Shown: positions 1-7,181 of the stretch, in pieces
Position numbering within the stretch: position 1 is the first letter of the stretch
Layout: each line of letters begins with the position of its first letter
From: an uncultured Lachnospiraceae bacterium
GTDB lineage: Bacteria > Bacillota_A > Clostridia > Lachnospirales > Lachnospiraceae
Length of the DNA stretch: 31,247 nt
Assembly (NCBI GenBank): GCA_910587495.1
Contig: CAJUMT010000014.1
Span: 1 to 31,247 of the forward strand
Reading direction: 5' to 3'
The notes under the pieces: generated by a model
The model's database searches: none
Told to the model about the DNA's origin: nothing
The model's input: only the letters and a program-made list of their open reading frames with translations
Position numbers and translations under genes: made by a program

Positions 1-221
1 ACAGTTAACTCAGCCCAGGCACCCCTGCGGCACACAGAAGGTCCCGCTTAGTGCTGCTTTGTTCCCAACCTGACACGGTTCACAGGTTCCTGTTGCGCAG
101 GACCCAAACATCAACGCCACTTATGCAGGGCAGCTTTCGACCGTCCGACCCGAGGCAGGATATCACTCCTACTATGGCGGATTGTAGGTACAGGGCGCCG
201 CCAATTCCCCAGCTGCACGGA
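1..221 (-). ncRNA. ffs: Signal recognition particle RNA, large bacterial type (partial, 3' end off the window)
   Basis: This is the RNA scaffold of the signal recognition particle, which binds Ffh and targets nascent membrane and secreted proteins. Read on the minus strand, it starts near 221 with a CCGTGCAGCTGGGG-like 5' end. The Alu-domain segment around GCGCCCTGTACC and CAATCCGCC is typical of Firmicutes large SRP RNAs. The apical domain IV is clear: GTCAGG, then a GGAA tetraloop closed by TTG/CAA, then AGCAGC, at roughly 51-80. The two strands of helix 5 can be paired (CCCTGC with GCAGGG, ACGGT with ACTGT), and that pairing reaches base 1 without closing, so about 45 nt of the 3' strand should lie outside the window. 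Its position directly after tadA is the usual Firmicutes arrangement. Confidence 0.93.
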
Positions 222-251
222 AATCTTATGACAAATTATAAATGTTTGTTC

Positions 252-280
252 AGTATAGCTCTTTTTTTATTCTTTGTCAA
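252..280 (-). promoter_or_regulatory. Promoter of the SRP RNA
   Basis: On the minus strand there is TTGACA (275-280), a 17-base spacer and TATACT (252-257). The expected start is near 245, so a leader of about 20 nt would be trimmed from the SRP RNA. The -35 box lies inside the last codons of tadA, which lets the RNA be made independently of the protein operon. Confidence 0.85.
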
Positions 281-755
281 GTTCCTGAGACTTTCGCTGA
301 TTACGAAGCTCACGAAAAAAATCTTTCAGCATGGAAGAACAAGTTTCCTCCAAAACGCCTTCTGTCAATTCTACTTGATGATTGAACTGGGGCACATTCA
401 GAAGATTCATAACAGATCCGGCGCATCCCGCTTTGGGATTGCGGCTTCCTATGACAACCCTGGGAATCCTCGCCTGTACGATAGCTCCGGCGCACATTTG
501 GCAGGGTTCCAACGTAATATACATGGTACACTCCTCCAGCCGCCAGTCGCCCAGTACACGACTGGCCTTTTTTATCGCCAGGAGCTCCGCATGAGCCAAT
601 GTATTCTTATCTGTATTTCTGCGGTTGTACGCTCTGGCAATGATCCGGTTTTTCTTTACAATCACACACCCAATAGGCACTTCTTTAAGCTTACAGGCTT
701 TCTGCGCCTGTCGAATAGCTTCCTTCATATATTTCTCGTCTTCTGTCAGATACAT
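267..755 (-). CDS. tadA: tRNA adenosine(34) deaminase TadA
   Basis: This zinc deaminase converts A34 to inosine in the anticodon of tRNA-Arg(ACG). The family signature is complete: HAE (zinc His and proton-shuttle Glu) in the segment AHAELLAI, and the zinc motif PCQMC in LEPCQMCAGA. About 162 aa from the chosen ATG matches the family's usual length. The start at 755 gives MYLTEDEKYMKEA, as in other TadA proteins. An in-frame GTG at 779 would add eight residues but has no good ribosome site, and would overlap the upstream gene, which ends at 760. AGGAG lies about 14 bases before the ATG, which is rather far. It is the last protein gene of the tatD-rsmA group and precedes the SRP RNA. Confidence 0.95.
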   Translation of the reverse strand: MYLTEDEKYMKEAIRQAQKACKLKEVPIGCVIVKKNRIIARAYNRRNTDKNTLAHAELLAIKKASRVLGDWRLEECTMYITLEPCQMCAGAIVQARIPRVVIGSRNPKAGCAGSVMNLLNVPQFNHQVELTEGVLEETCSSMLKDFFRELRNQRKSQELDKE

Positions 756-759
756 CTTT

Positions 760-1215
760 TTATGTAGCGCTCCTCTCACAACTACCCAGCCGCGGACAGC
801 CTATACACTTTTCCCCTCCCGGCGGATAAGGAATCAAACGGCTTATATTCACCGGGCCATCATCCCATCTGGCCACATAGTTTCTCTCTTCAGGCCGATT
901 GATCCAAACGCCTCCCGTTTCGGATATGCCGACTCTTTTTCCCAATATATTGTCTGTATCCACGGTTCCCTGCCACTTTAAAATCCCATTCTGCGCTTTT
1001 AATTCTCCCAGGCAAAGTCCCACCATATAACCTCGCCGCCCGAAAAAAATATATGCTTTTCCGGGCATTTCTCCCTGACGGCAGAAACTTTTCAAATGAA
1101 TCCCCAGACGGCAACTCTCTCCTCTTACTTCCAACTTTACAAATCCTGTGCTTTTTGTCTGCCTTCCATACTCATACGCATACAAATAAGCAATCTGGCG
1201 CCTGTAATCCTGCAT
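760..1215 (-). CDS. Unrecognised 151-aa protein with a C-terminal Cys cluster
   Basis: I do not recognise this family with confidence; similar short proteins appear to occur in Lachnospiraceae. The 151 residues have no signal peptide or membrane segment. The N-terminus MQDYRRQIAYLYAYEYG is followed by a mixed basic, probably beta-rich body (VKLEVRG, CRLGIHLKSF, KAYIFFGRRGYMVG). The C-terminus holds CIGCPRLGSC, a C-x2-C-x5-C arrangement that could bind a metal. A good ribosome site (AGGAGA) precedes the ATG. It sits between rsmA and tadA, 54 bases after rsmA and just ahead of the tadA start, so it is probably cotranscribed with them. That context points to a housekeeping role but does not define one. 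Confidence 0.75.
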   Translation of the reverse strand: MQDYRRQIAYLYAYEYGRQTKSTGFVKLEVRGESCRLGIHLKSFCRQGEMPGKAYIFFGRRGYMVGLCLGELKAQNGILKWQGTVDTDNILGKRVGISETGGVWINRPEERNYVARWDDGPVNISRLIPYPPGGEKCIGCPRLGSCERSAT

Positions 1216-1269
1216 AAATTTCTCCTTATGCGCATCCCTTGGCCATATTTTATGCCCGTCTTAGAAATG

Positions 1270-2160
1270 TTATGCAAGCGCGTCCGAAAGTCGGTTGGAA
1301 AATTCCGCGAACTGAGAAAGTGTCAGTGCCTCGCCCCTGACAGAAGCGGAGAGTTCCATATCTTCCAGTATCTTTACAGTGACTTCTTTGGGGACGCCAA
1401 GTCCCGGCGCATGGTTTAAACCATTTTGAAGCGTCTTTCTTCTCTGGTTAAAGGAAGCCCGGATCACCGTAAATAAAAGCCGCTCATCTTTTACTTTCAC
1501 AGGAGGATCTTTATAGACGGACAAATTGACGACCGCCGACCCCACCTGCGGCCTAGGCATAAAGCAGTTCGCCGGCACGTTCGCCGCCACATAAGGCTTT
1601 GCATAGTACTGAACAGCCAGAGACAGCGCGCCGTAATCTTTCGTACCAGGCCCTGCCTGCATCCTGTCTGCCACTTCTTTCTGCACCATAACTGTAATGC
1701 TCTTTACCGGTACGCGCGTTTCAAAAATCCCCATTAAAATCGGCGTCGTGATATAATAAGGCAGGTTTGCCACGACCTTTACAGGTTCGCCTCCGTTCAT
1801 CTCACAGACAAGCTGCTTTAAATCTGTCTTTAAAACATCGCCCTGAATAACTTTTACATTATCATAGTCTTTTAATGTATCCTGAAGGATGGGGATTAAT
1901 GCATGGTCTATTTCAATTGCCGCCACCTGCCTGGCGGACGCAGCCAGATATTGCGTCATCGTACCGATCCCGGGGCCTATTTCCAGCACAAAATCTTCCG
2001 CAGAAATATCTGCAGCCTTTATGATCTTATCCAGCACATGGGTGTCAATGAGAAAATTCTGCCCGAACTTCTTTTGAAATACAAATTTATACTTATTTAA
2101 AACTTCAATAGTGTTTTGAGGGATTCCTAAGCCTGGCACAGGTTTTTTTACTTCATTCAT
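1270..2160 (-). CDS. rsmA: 16S rRNA adenine(1518/1519) dimethyltransferase RsmA (KsgA)
   Basis: RsmA dimethylates two adjacent adenines in the 3' terminal hairpin of 16S rRNA, a late checkpoint in 30S assembly. The 296 residues match the family's length. The sequence shows KKFGQNFLID near residue 30, the SAM-binding motif VLEIGPGIGTMT near residue 58, and the N6-adenine methyltransferase motif NLPYYI near residue 133, followed by the small helical C-terminal domain. Its ATG overlaps the stop of tatD by four bases (ATGA), indicating translational coupling. The tatD-rsmA pairing is common in Firmicutes, often with rnmV between them, which is absent here. Confidence 0.97.
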   Translation of the reverse strand: MNEVKKPVPGLGIPQNTIEVLNKYKFVFQKKFGQNFLIDTHVLDKIIKAADISAEDFVLEIGPGIGTMTQYLAASARQVAAIEIDHALIPILQDTLKDYDNVKVIQGDVLKTDLKQLVCEMNGGEPVKVVANLPYYITTPILMGIFETRVPVKSITVMVQKEVADRMQAGPGTKDYGALSLAVQYYAKPYVAANVPANCFMPRPQVGSAVVNLSVYKDPPVKVKDERLLFTVIRASFNQRRKTLQNGLNHAPGLGVPKEVTVKILEDMELSASVRGEALTLSQFAEFSNRLSDALA

Positions 2161-2939
2161 CCCCTGTCCTCCCTGGAAAGGCCATAAAATGTCCGGGCAT
2201 TTTCCTCAGTCACGCGGATCACTTCCTCTGCTGTCACTTTTTTTAACCTGGCTATTTCCTCCGCCACATATGACAGATGCCTGGAGTCATTACGTTTTCC
2301 GCGAAAAGGTTCCGGCGCAAGATACGGACAATCTGTTTCCAGCAAAAGACGCTCTAAAGGAGCTTCCTGTACAGTTTCTTTTAATCTTCTGGCGTTCTTA
2401 AAAGTTATGACTCCGCCAACCCCCAAGTAGTATCCCATTTTCAAATACTCCAAAGCCATCTCGGGGGAATAAGAATAGCAGTGGATTACTGCAAGACTAC
2501 CGAAATCATGCTCCTGTTTTAAGATGTCCATAGTGTCCGCTGCCGCCTCACGGCTGTGAACTATAACCGGCATCTTAAGTTTTTTGGCAAGCCGCAGCTG
2601 GCGGATAAACCACTTTTTCTGGATTTCATGGTTTTCCTTATCCCAATAATAATCAAGCCCTGTCTCTCCCACAGCCACAATTTTCTTTTGTCTACATTGT
2701 TCTTCCAGCCACGCGAAATGTTCATCATTTAATTCTCCCACTTCATCCGGGTGGACGCCTGCCGCACCATAGATAAAGGAATATTCCTTTGTAAGTCTGA
2801 CTGTATTTTCCGTACTTTTAAGACTGGCGCCTACGTTTACTACCGTTCCCACATTATGTTCTTTTAAAGATGCCAGCAGTTCTTCCCTGTCGGCATCAAA
2901 TGCCTGGTCATCGTAATGCGCATGGCTGTCAAATATCAT
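2157..2939 (-). CDS. tatD: TatD family metal-dependent hydrolase
   Basis: TatD proteins are TIM-barrel, two-metal enzymes with 3'-5' exonuclease activity. The 260 residues carry every family landmark: the N-terminal DSHAHYDD metal site, GETGLDYYWD, the metal His in VHSREAAAD, VIHCYSYSPE, and the closing LLETDCPYLAPEP. The start at 2939 places MIFDSHAH at the N-terminus as in homologues and has GGGAG seven bases upstream; the reading frame stays open further upstream but with no family resemblance. The gene has its own promoter in the 70-base gap after the FHA gene and is translationally coupled to rsmA. Confidence 0.95.
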   Translation of the reverse strand: MIFDSHAHYDDQAFDADREELLASLKEHNVGTVVNVGASLKSTENTVRLTKEYSFIYGAAGVHPDEVGELNDEHFAWLEEQCRQKKIVAVGETGLDYYWDKENHEIQKKWFIRQLRLAKKLKMPVIVHSREAAADTMDILKQEHDFGSLAVIHCYSYSPEMALEYLKMGYYLGVGGVITFKNARRLKETVQEAPLERLLLETDCPYLAPEPFRGKRNDSRHLSYVAEEIARLKKVTAEEVIRVTEENARTFYGLSREDRG

Positions 2940-2971
2940 ATAAACGCTCCCATTCTGCAATTTTTGATAAC

Positions 2972-3000
2972 AGTATAGCTGTTTTGCAGATACAATGCAA
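2972..3000 (-). promoter_or_regulatory. Promoter of tatD-rsmA-orf-tadA
   Basis: On the minus strand there is TTGCAT (2995-3000), a 17-base spacer and TATACT (2972-2977), about 33 bases before the tatD start codon. A short inverted repeat, AACAG/CTGTT, overlaps the -10 box. No terminator is seen between the Tad operon and tatD, so read-through from upstream is also possible. Confidence 0.6.
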
Positions 3001-3009
3001 CCTTTTACA

Positions 3010-4083
3010 TCACAATAAAACCTCATACTCCACACTGGCAAAGGTAATATGCATCCCATTCTGTAACGGAAACAATTCATAAGGATTCAACTGCATCTGA
3101 TCTGCCCAGGTTCCATTTGTAGAATTCAGGTCTTCCAGAAAATAGGCCGTATCGTCAAAATAAATACGGGCATGTATTCGACTAACTGTAGATGCAGGGA
3201 TGCATCCGTCCACACTTTCTTTCATTTTTCCAATCAGAAAGTTTCCGTCGTTAATCTGAACCTGTAGATCCGGATATTCCTCATCCAGGCATTTAAGAAG
3301 CAGACAATCTCTTGCCGACTTTTGAAGGCAGGCCGTCTCTAATACAGGCGCCGATTCCGATTCTTCACGGATAAATAGCGCGGAACTATGTCCGGCCATT
3401 TCGGTTTCAGTCACATATTCTTCCAGATGATTCCTGACAGGTTTCTTTTTAAAAAAATTCCGCCAGCTTCCTGTCTTTTGAAGCACCTCTTCCTGCACAG
3501 ATACAGCGGGGGCGGAAGACAAACGTGGCACTTCCGGCTTTGGCTCTGGTTTTGCGTGTTTTTGTAAAATTTCTGTCAGGCTGAAGTTTGGCTCCAACGC
3601 ACTTTGATACAGCTCATATCCAAATTCAATCCCCGCCATATCGCTTTTGTCCAGTTTACCCAGAAGATACTCCGCCAGTTCCAAGAAAGAATCCCGAATG
3701 GATTTTTCATAACCTGGATAATAGCACAGATATAATTTTTCAGATCTGGTGCGCAGATATATAGACTCCGGCTTTAGGACCAGATGTCCCGGTTCTAAAA
3801 GATACTCCTGTGCTGCTTCTAAAATCCGCAAAAGTTCTTTTAAAAATTCTTTCAGCTGGCTGCACTTTAATTTCCTGCGCTCATACAAAAGCTCCATGCT
3901 CTGATACCCGGTAATCTCATAATAATATTCTGTCAAAGTTTCATGTTTCTGGCTGACACAAGGCAAAAATCCATAGATACGGTTCTCTGTGATCATTCTG
4001 ACTTCATGCGTCTCCTTTTTTGTTCCTTCATCGGTCAATATCATATAGTTGCTGTTTAAGTCTCTCTTATAATGTATCTCCAT
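3010..4083 (-). CDS. DUF6382/FHA domain protein at the end of the Tad operon
   Basis: FHA domains bind phosphothreonine peptides, so this protein probably reads the phosphorylation state of a partner. Of the 357 residues, about 1-170 resemble the DUF6382 domain found N-terminal to FHA domains in clostridia. A charged, Pro-rich linker follows (about 175-265). The FHA fold occupies about 270-357, with the hallmark SRIHARI and DLNSTNGT motifs. No membrane segment or signal peptide is visible, so it should be cytoplasmic. It overlaps the upstream TadE gene by 17 bases, showing that it belongs to the pilus operon. A role in regulating pilus assembly through Ser/Thr phosphorylation is inference; no kinase is encoded in this window. 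Confidence 0.85.
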   Translation of the reverse strand: MEIHYKRDLNSNYMILTDEGTKKETHEVRMITENRIYGFLPCVSQKHETLTEYYYEITGYQSMELLYERRKLKCSQLKEFLKELLRILEAAQEYLLEPGHLVLKPESIYLRTRSEKLYLCYYPGYEKSIRDSFLELAEYLLGKLDKSDMAGIEFGYELYQSALEPNFSLTEILQKHAKPEPKPEVPRLSSAPAVSVQEEVLQKTGSWRNFFKKKPVRNHLEEYVTETEMAGHSSALFIREESESAPVLETACLQKSARDCLLLKCLDEEYPDLQVQINDGNFLIGKMKESVDGCIPASTVSRIHARIYFDDTAYFLEDLNSTNGTWADQMQLNPYELFPLQNGMHITFASVEYEVLL

Positions 4084-4495
4084 CGCTTTCCCCTCCTCTG
4101 TTCCTGAGCCACCTGCTTCTGCGTATCATTTCACATGGCTTTATCCGATACAACTTCTGCTTTATACTGATCTGCTCTGTCGGAAATGCGCCTCCTGTGC
4201 CGGATAAACTTACCGTCAAACTTACCGGATCTGCCTGTACATTAATCTCTTCTTCTTCAAGCCATAAAAGATATCCGGATAATTTTTCTGTCAGATCCTT
4301 TTTTACCTCTTCTTCTATTTGCCTGTCTGTCCGGCTGACAGGATAGATACCTTTGATTCCTGTCTGAAGCATCATATGAAAACAGACTGTATAGTCATGG
4401 ACATATAAAGTCAAAAAAAACAGGCAGACAAACAACAGGCAAAAACCCGGCATTAACAAAGAAGCTTCCAATACAAATCTTCCCTTTTTCTTCAT
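4067..4495 (-). CDS. TadE-like minor pseudopilin
   Basis: TadE/TadF-like proteins are processed by the prepilin peptidase and are needed for Flp pilus assembly. This one has 142 residues: a basic start (MKKKGRF), then VLEASLLMPGFCLLF with the Glu and hydrophobic stretch of the TadE class, one membrane helix up to about residue 30, and an extracytoplasmic domain. The start at 4495 overlaps the stop of the peptidase gene as ATGA and has GGGGA six bases upstream. An ATG six bases earlier is too close to that site, and the frame's upstream extension is a shadow of the peptidase gene. It overlaps the FHA gene downstream. Confidence 0.85.
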   Translation of the reverse strand: MKKKGRFVLEASLLMPGFCLLFVCLFFLTLYVHDYTVCFHMMLQTGIKGIYPVSRTDRQIEEEVKKDLTEKLSGYLLWLEEEEINVQADPVSLTVSLSGTGGAFPTEQISIKQKLYRIKPCEMIRRSRWLRNRGGESDGDTL

Positions 4496-4866
4496 ATCCA
4501 TTCCCCGATTATATAGGCCACTGTCAGAAACGGAACCAGGGGCAACTCTTTTTGACGAAAGCAAAGTCCATAGAGCATTCCAAGCCCTATGCCTAAAAGC
4601 AGCATATACAAAAGTTTTAAAAGAGGCATCCACATTCCAAGCGCAAGCAAAAGCCATCCGTCGCCATAGCCAATCTGCTCCCGGCTTATAAATCCTGCTG
4701 CCAAAATTAAAAGTCCCGGTCCCCATTGAGGCGCATATCCTTCGCGCAACGCCGGAAGTATCCCGCTGCACCCAAGTTCCAGAATCACCAAAAGGGATAA
4801 CTGCCTCTCCTTAATATCTTCTACGGATAAGAAAAGCATATGTCCCAGCACCCAAAATCGACCCAT
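4492..4866 (-). CDS. A24-family prepilin peptidase (TadV/CpaA-like)
   Basis: This integral membrane aspartic protease removes the leader of Flp pilin and TadE-like proteins. The 124 residues lack an N-methylation domain, as is usual for TadV. Both catalytic aspartates are visible: D17 in SVEDIKERQ and D69 in the GYGDG motif. About four hydrophobic segments fill the rest. The ATG follows the upstream stop directly (TAGGATG), so translation is probably coupled; a later ATG at 4839 is possible but would shorten the first helix. It lies between two of its likely TadE-like substrates. Confidence 0.88.
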   Translation of the reverse strand: MGRFWVLGHMLFLSVEDIKERQLSLLVILELGCSGILPALREGYAPQWGPGLLILAAGFISREQIGYGDGWLLLALGMWMPLLKLLYMLLLGIGLGMLYGLCFRQKELPLVPFLTVAYIIGEWI

Positions 4867-4867
4867 C

Positions 4868-5602
4868 CTAGCCGCACCGGGAACATAAGCGGCGTCCCCC
4901 GACTTTTGACAAAGGAACCGCCATTACCGTTCGCTTGAGACCCTTACAATTTCTTATACTGTGATAGCTGTTCCCATAGTCGGTAATATATACCACGTTG
5001 CCAGACCACCCGCTGCGTATACAGTACTCGCAGGGTGCATATTTCCCGCCGGACTGATTTCTGGCTCCTTCCAATAAACTGTAAGGAAGCTGCCGAATGG
5101 ACAGTCTTAAATAAGTGCAGTCTCTGCTCCTATGGTAAACTTTACCTTCCGGCGTGATAAAAACAATTTCGTCTGACTGCCCTGTACGAAATGATTCCCC
5201 TGTATAACCGACCCACGCGCGGACTATCGCCTTTCTGACAGACCTGCCGCCCCCAAAGGAATTTCCCATGAAAGAAAAAGCGGCATGGTCACTCCCATAA
5301 AGCCGCACATATGGGTCCGTCGCCTCCGAAGCGACCGTAACTGCCAAAAGCTGCGCCCGCTCCATAAGATTTCTGCTTTCCCTGGCTTGTATGGCAGTAA
5401 AAGAAAAAAGCCATAAAAGTGATGCGACAGCACACAAAAGAAAGGGAAGCGCCAGCGAAGCTTCCAATGTCATGCTTCCTTTAGAACGGACGCAAAAGGA
5501 AGTCCTTCCGCTTTTTGATCCGCGGGGTATCTGGAGTTTTTTCTTTATTTTTTCCCGGCAGCAGAAGGACATCCTTCTATGCCCCTTTTTCGTCCTACTC
5601 AT
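4868..5602 (-). CDS. TadE-like pseudopilin with a duplicated Cys/His motif domain
   Basis: The 244 residues begin with a long basic cytoplasmic segment (about 1-42), then GSMTLEASLALPFLL and a single membrane helix, the TadE-type class III signal. The extracytoplasmic half carries two related units. The first, about residues 155-195, has VYHRSRDCTYL and later PCEYC. The second, about 210-243, has SYHSIRNCKGL and later LCSRC. Both follow Y-H-x4-C ... C-x2-C, which could hold a metal or form disulfides. GAGGAG lies eight bases before the ATG, and the start overlaps the DUF5702 stop by eight bases. It is probably a minor pilin or tip component; the role of the Cys/His units is unknown to me. Confidence 0.82.
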   Translation of the reverse strand: MSRTKKGHRRMSFCCREKIKKKLQIPRGSKSGRTSFCVRSKGSMTLEASLALPFLLCAVASLLWLFSFTAIQARESRNLMERAQLLAVTVASEATDPYVRLYGSDHAAFSFMGNSFGGGRSVRKAIVRAWVGYTGESFRTGQSDEIVFITPEGKVYHRSRDCTYLRLSIRQLPYSLLEGARNQSGGKYAPCEYCIRSGWSGNVVYITDYGNSYHSIRNCKGLKRTVMAVPLSKVGGRRLCSRCG

Positions 5603-7028
5603 ATCCGTAACTCCTCTCTAAGTAAATTTCAGGCAGCCAGATCCGTGTATTTATGCGCTCCACACAATGATCCATATGAATATGACTGCATCCCTCTATC
5701 TGTCTTATTTCTCCTTCAATCACATCCAGCGCTCTCATAGATAAAGTCTGAACGGACTGTAACATGAGAAAAATGCGAAGGCAGGTCTCATAACTAATGC
5801 CTTTTTGCGTCTTCTTTGGCGTATCAAATTGCCCGGGATGACTTAAGGCAGATAAAAGCTTCACCAAAGGCACTTGCCAGTCTTCCGTTTTCTTTATAGC
5901 TGACAATTCATAACCGCCCAAAAGCTGCCGCACCTCCACCAGACTCTCCCCGTAAGCCCAGCCAATCAAAATCAGATGTTTCAAACCTTCAATCAAAGCC
6001 GGATTCCCCGTGATCCCTGCCAGAAGATTTGCCAAAGTCTCCGCCTGACCGCTTAGTTCCTGATGAGAAAGTAAAAAGATATAGTTTGCCCCTTCCCGCA
6101 TCAGCAAAAGCTCTTTGATCACCTTATCCAGGTTCTCCCTGTCAGACCGTTTTCCCGCAATTACATATTCCAGTTGATAATCAAAATATTTATTTTGCCT
6201 CTTTCCCGGCAGCATCTCTTCCGCATTGTCTAAATAGGCACACAAATAACTGACAAGCCACTGTTTTTGAAGAAGTTTCCCTTCTGTGCCGTCCGACTGC
6301 CCTACGCCTTCAGACAGCGTTCTGTGGGAAGGTGCCAGACTTAGATCCGCCGCTTTGGACGATACTTTAAAACTTCCGGGGATGGCTTTTGATAAAGTAA
6401 AACTGTCTGAAAGTCCGTCCCATTCCATGGCTTCTGCTCCCACTTCATCTTTTTCATCTTCATAATTCCTCACAGAGCCTTCATAGTTTTTTTGATCCTG
6501 TAAAAACTTCTTCGAGTTGCTTTGTGCGTTTTTTTCGAAAATTTCCTGTAAAACCCAGTCCTCAGCCAGAGAAGCTCCCGTCTTCTCTTTCATAACCCGA
6601 ATTGCCTGTCTGGCAAACACGGCTCCCGAATCATCCGTGGCTCGCTCCAGGCCGTCTATATCCACCCCTTCCAGTTTTAGATTATATAAGGTTTTACCAG
6701 AAGCACTTGTAATGTTTTGGTCAACAAACTTCCACAAGTGGCTGCACAACTCGTCAACCTGTTCTCTGCCGCTTCCAAAAGATGTATCCAGATAAAACAG
6801 ATCATACCGTTCCAGAAGATGCGGTTCATATTCGGAGAAAAGAGAAAACAGCCCTGCCTGGGACACCTGCTCCGCCTGCTGCCTTCTCTGCTGCTTTTGC
6901 ACAGATTGCAGGCAAACCAAATACAAACTTAAGAATACCAGGAACATAAGCGACAGCCAGACAGTAATCTGCCCTTTTCCTTTCTTAAATACTATTTGTC
7001 TGAGTGACAATCTTTTGAAAAATGTCAT
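5595..7028 (-). CDS. DUF5702 protein of the Tad locus
   Basis: DUF5702 proteins occur in clostridial Tad loci; their biochemical role is not established. The 477-residue protein starts with a basic segment (FFKRLSLRQIVFKKGKG), then QITVWLSLMFLVFLSLYL, a membrane helix of the kind that begins TadE/TadG-like pseudopilins, and a large extracytoplasmic domain of about 430 residues rich in charged helices. I infer a surface-exposed minor pilin or assembly factor, possibly the functional counterpart of TadG. AGGGG lies six bases before the ATG. The start overlaps the end of the flp gene by 44 bases, and its stop overlaps the next gene. Confidence 0.85.
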   Translation of the reverse strand: MTFFKRLSLRQIVFKKGKGQITVWLSLMFLVFLSLYLVCLQSVQKQQRRQQAEQVSQAGLFSLFSEYEPHLLERYDLFYLDTSFGSGREQVDELCSHLWKFVDQNITSASGKTLYNLKLEGVDIDGLERATDDSGAVFARQAIRVMKEKTGASLAEDWVLQEIFEKNAQSNSKKFLQDQKNYEGSVRNYEDEKDEVGAEAMEWDGLSDSFTLSKAIPGSFKVSSKAADLSLAPSHRTLSEGVGQSDGTEGKLLQKQWLVSYLCAYLDNAEEMLPGKRQNKYFDYQLEYVIAGKRSDRENLDKVIKELLLMREGANYIFLLSHQELSGQAETLANLLAGITGNPALIEGLKHLILIGWAYGESLVEVRQLLGGYELSAIKKTEDWQVPLVKLLSALSHPGQFDTPKKTQKGISYETCLRIFLMLQSVQTLSMRALDVIEGEIRQIEGCSHIHMDHCVERINTRIWLPEIYLERSYGYE

Positions 7029-7161
7029 TTACAACCCCTGTAATCTTCGTTTTAAAAATAATGACAAGGCCGATTAATACTGCAATAATCAGAATAACCT
7101 CCACCACCGCCATTCCGCTTTCATCGTCTCTAAAATCTCTCCAGAAATCTACTGTATTCAT
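6985..7161 (-). CDS. flp: Flp1-like type IVb pilin, 58 aa
   Basis: This is the probable major pilin subunit. It was found by translating the gap between tadC and the DUF5702 gene. The 58 residues have an acidic leader (MNTVDFWRDFRDDESG), then MAVVEVILIIAVLIGL, one hydrophobic helix and a short polar tail. G16 followed by a Glu five residues later (E21) fits the cleavage rule for class III prepilins, so cleavage after G16 by the A24 peptidase is expected. The Glu-Tyr pair of classical Flp pilins is Glu-Val here, as in the Firmicutes Flp1-like subfamily. The ribosome site is GGAG seven bases before the ATG. Its centre position between the assembly and pseudopilin genes is typical. Confidence 0.9.
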   Translation of the reverse strand: MNTVDFWRDFRDDESGMAVVEVILIIAVLIGLVIIFKTKITGVVNDIFQKIVTQTNSI

Positions 7162-7181
7162 CTTTATTCTCCTTCTTATTT

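Noticed and set aside
51..767. Plus-strand reading frame of 238 codons
   Set aside because: It lies opposite the SRP RNA and tadA and its translation has no protein-like features; both minus-strand features are certain.
4496..4771. Upstream extension of the TadE-like gene
   Set aside because: The extra residues are a frame-shifted reading of the prepilin peptidase gene; the start at 4495 has a ribosome site and the usual ATGA overlap.
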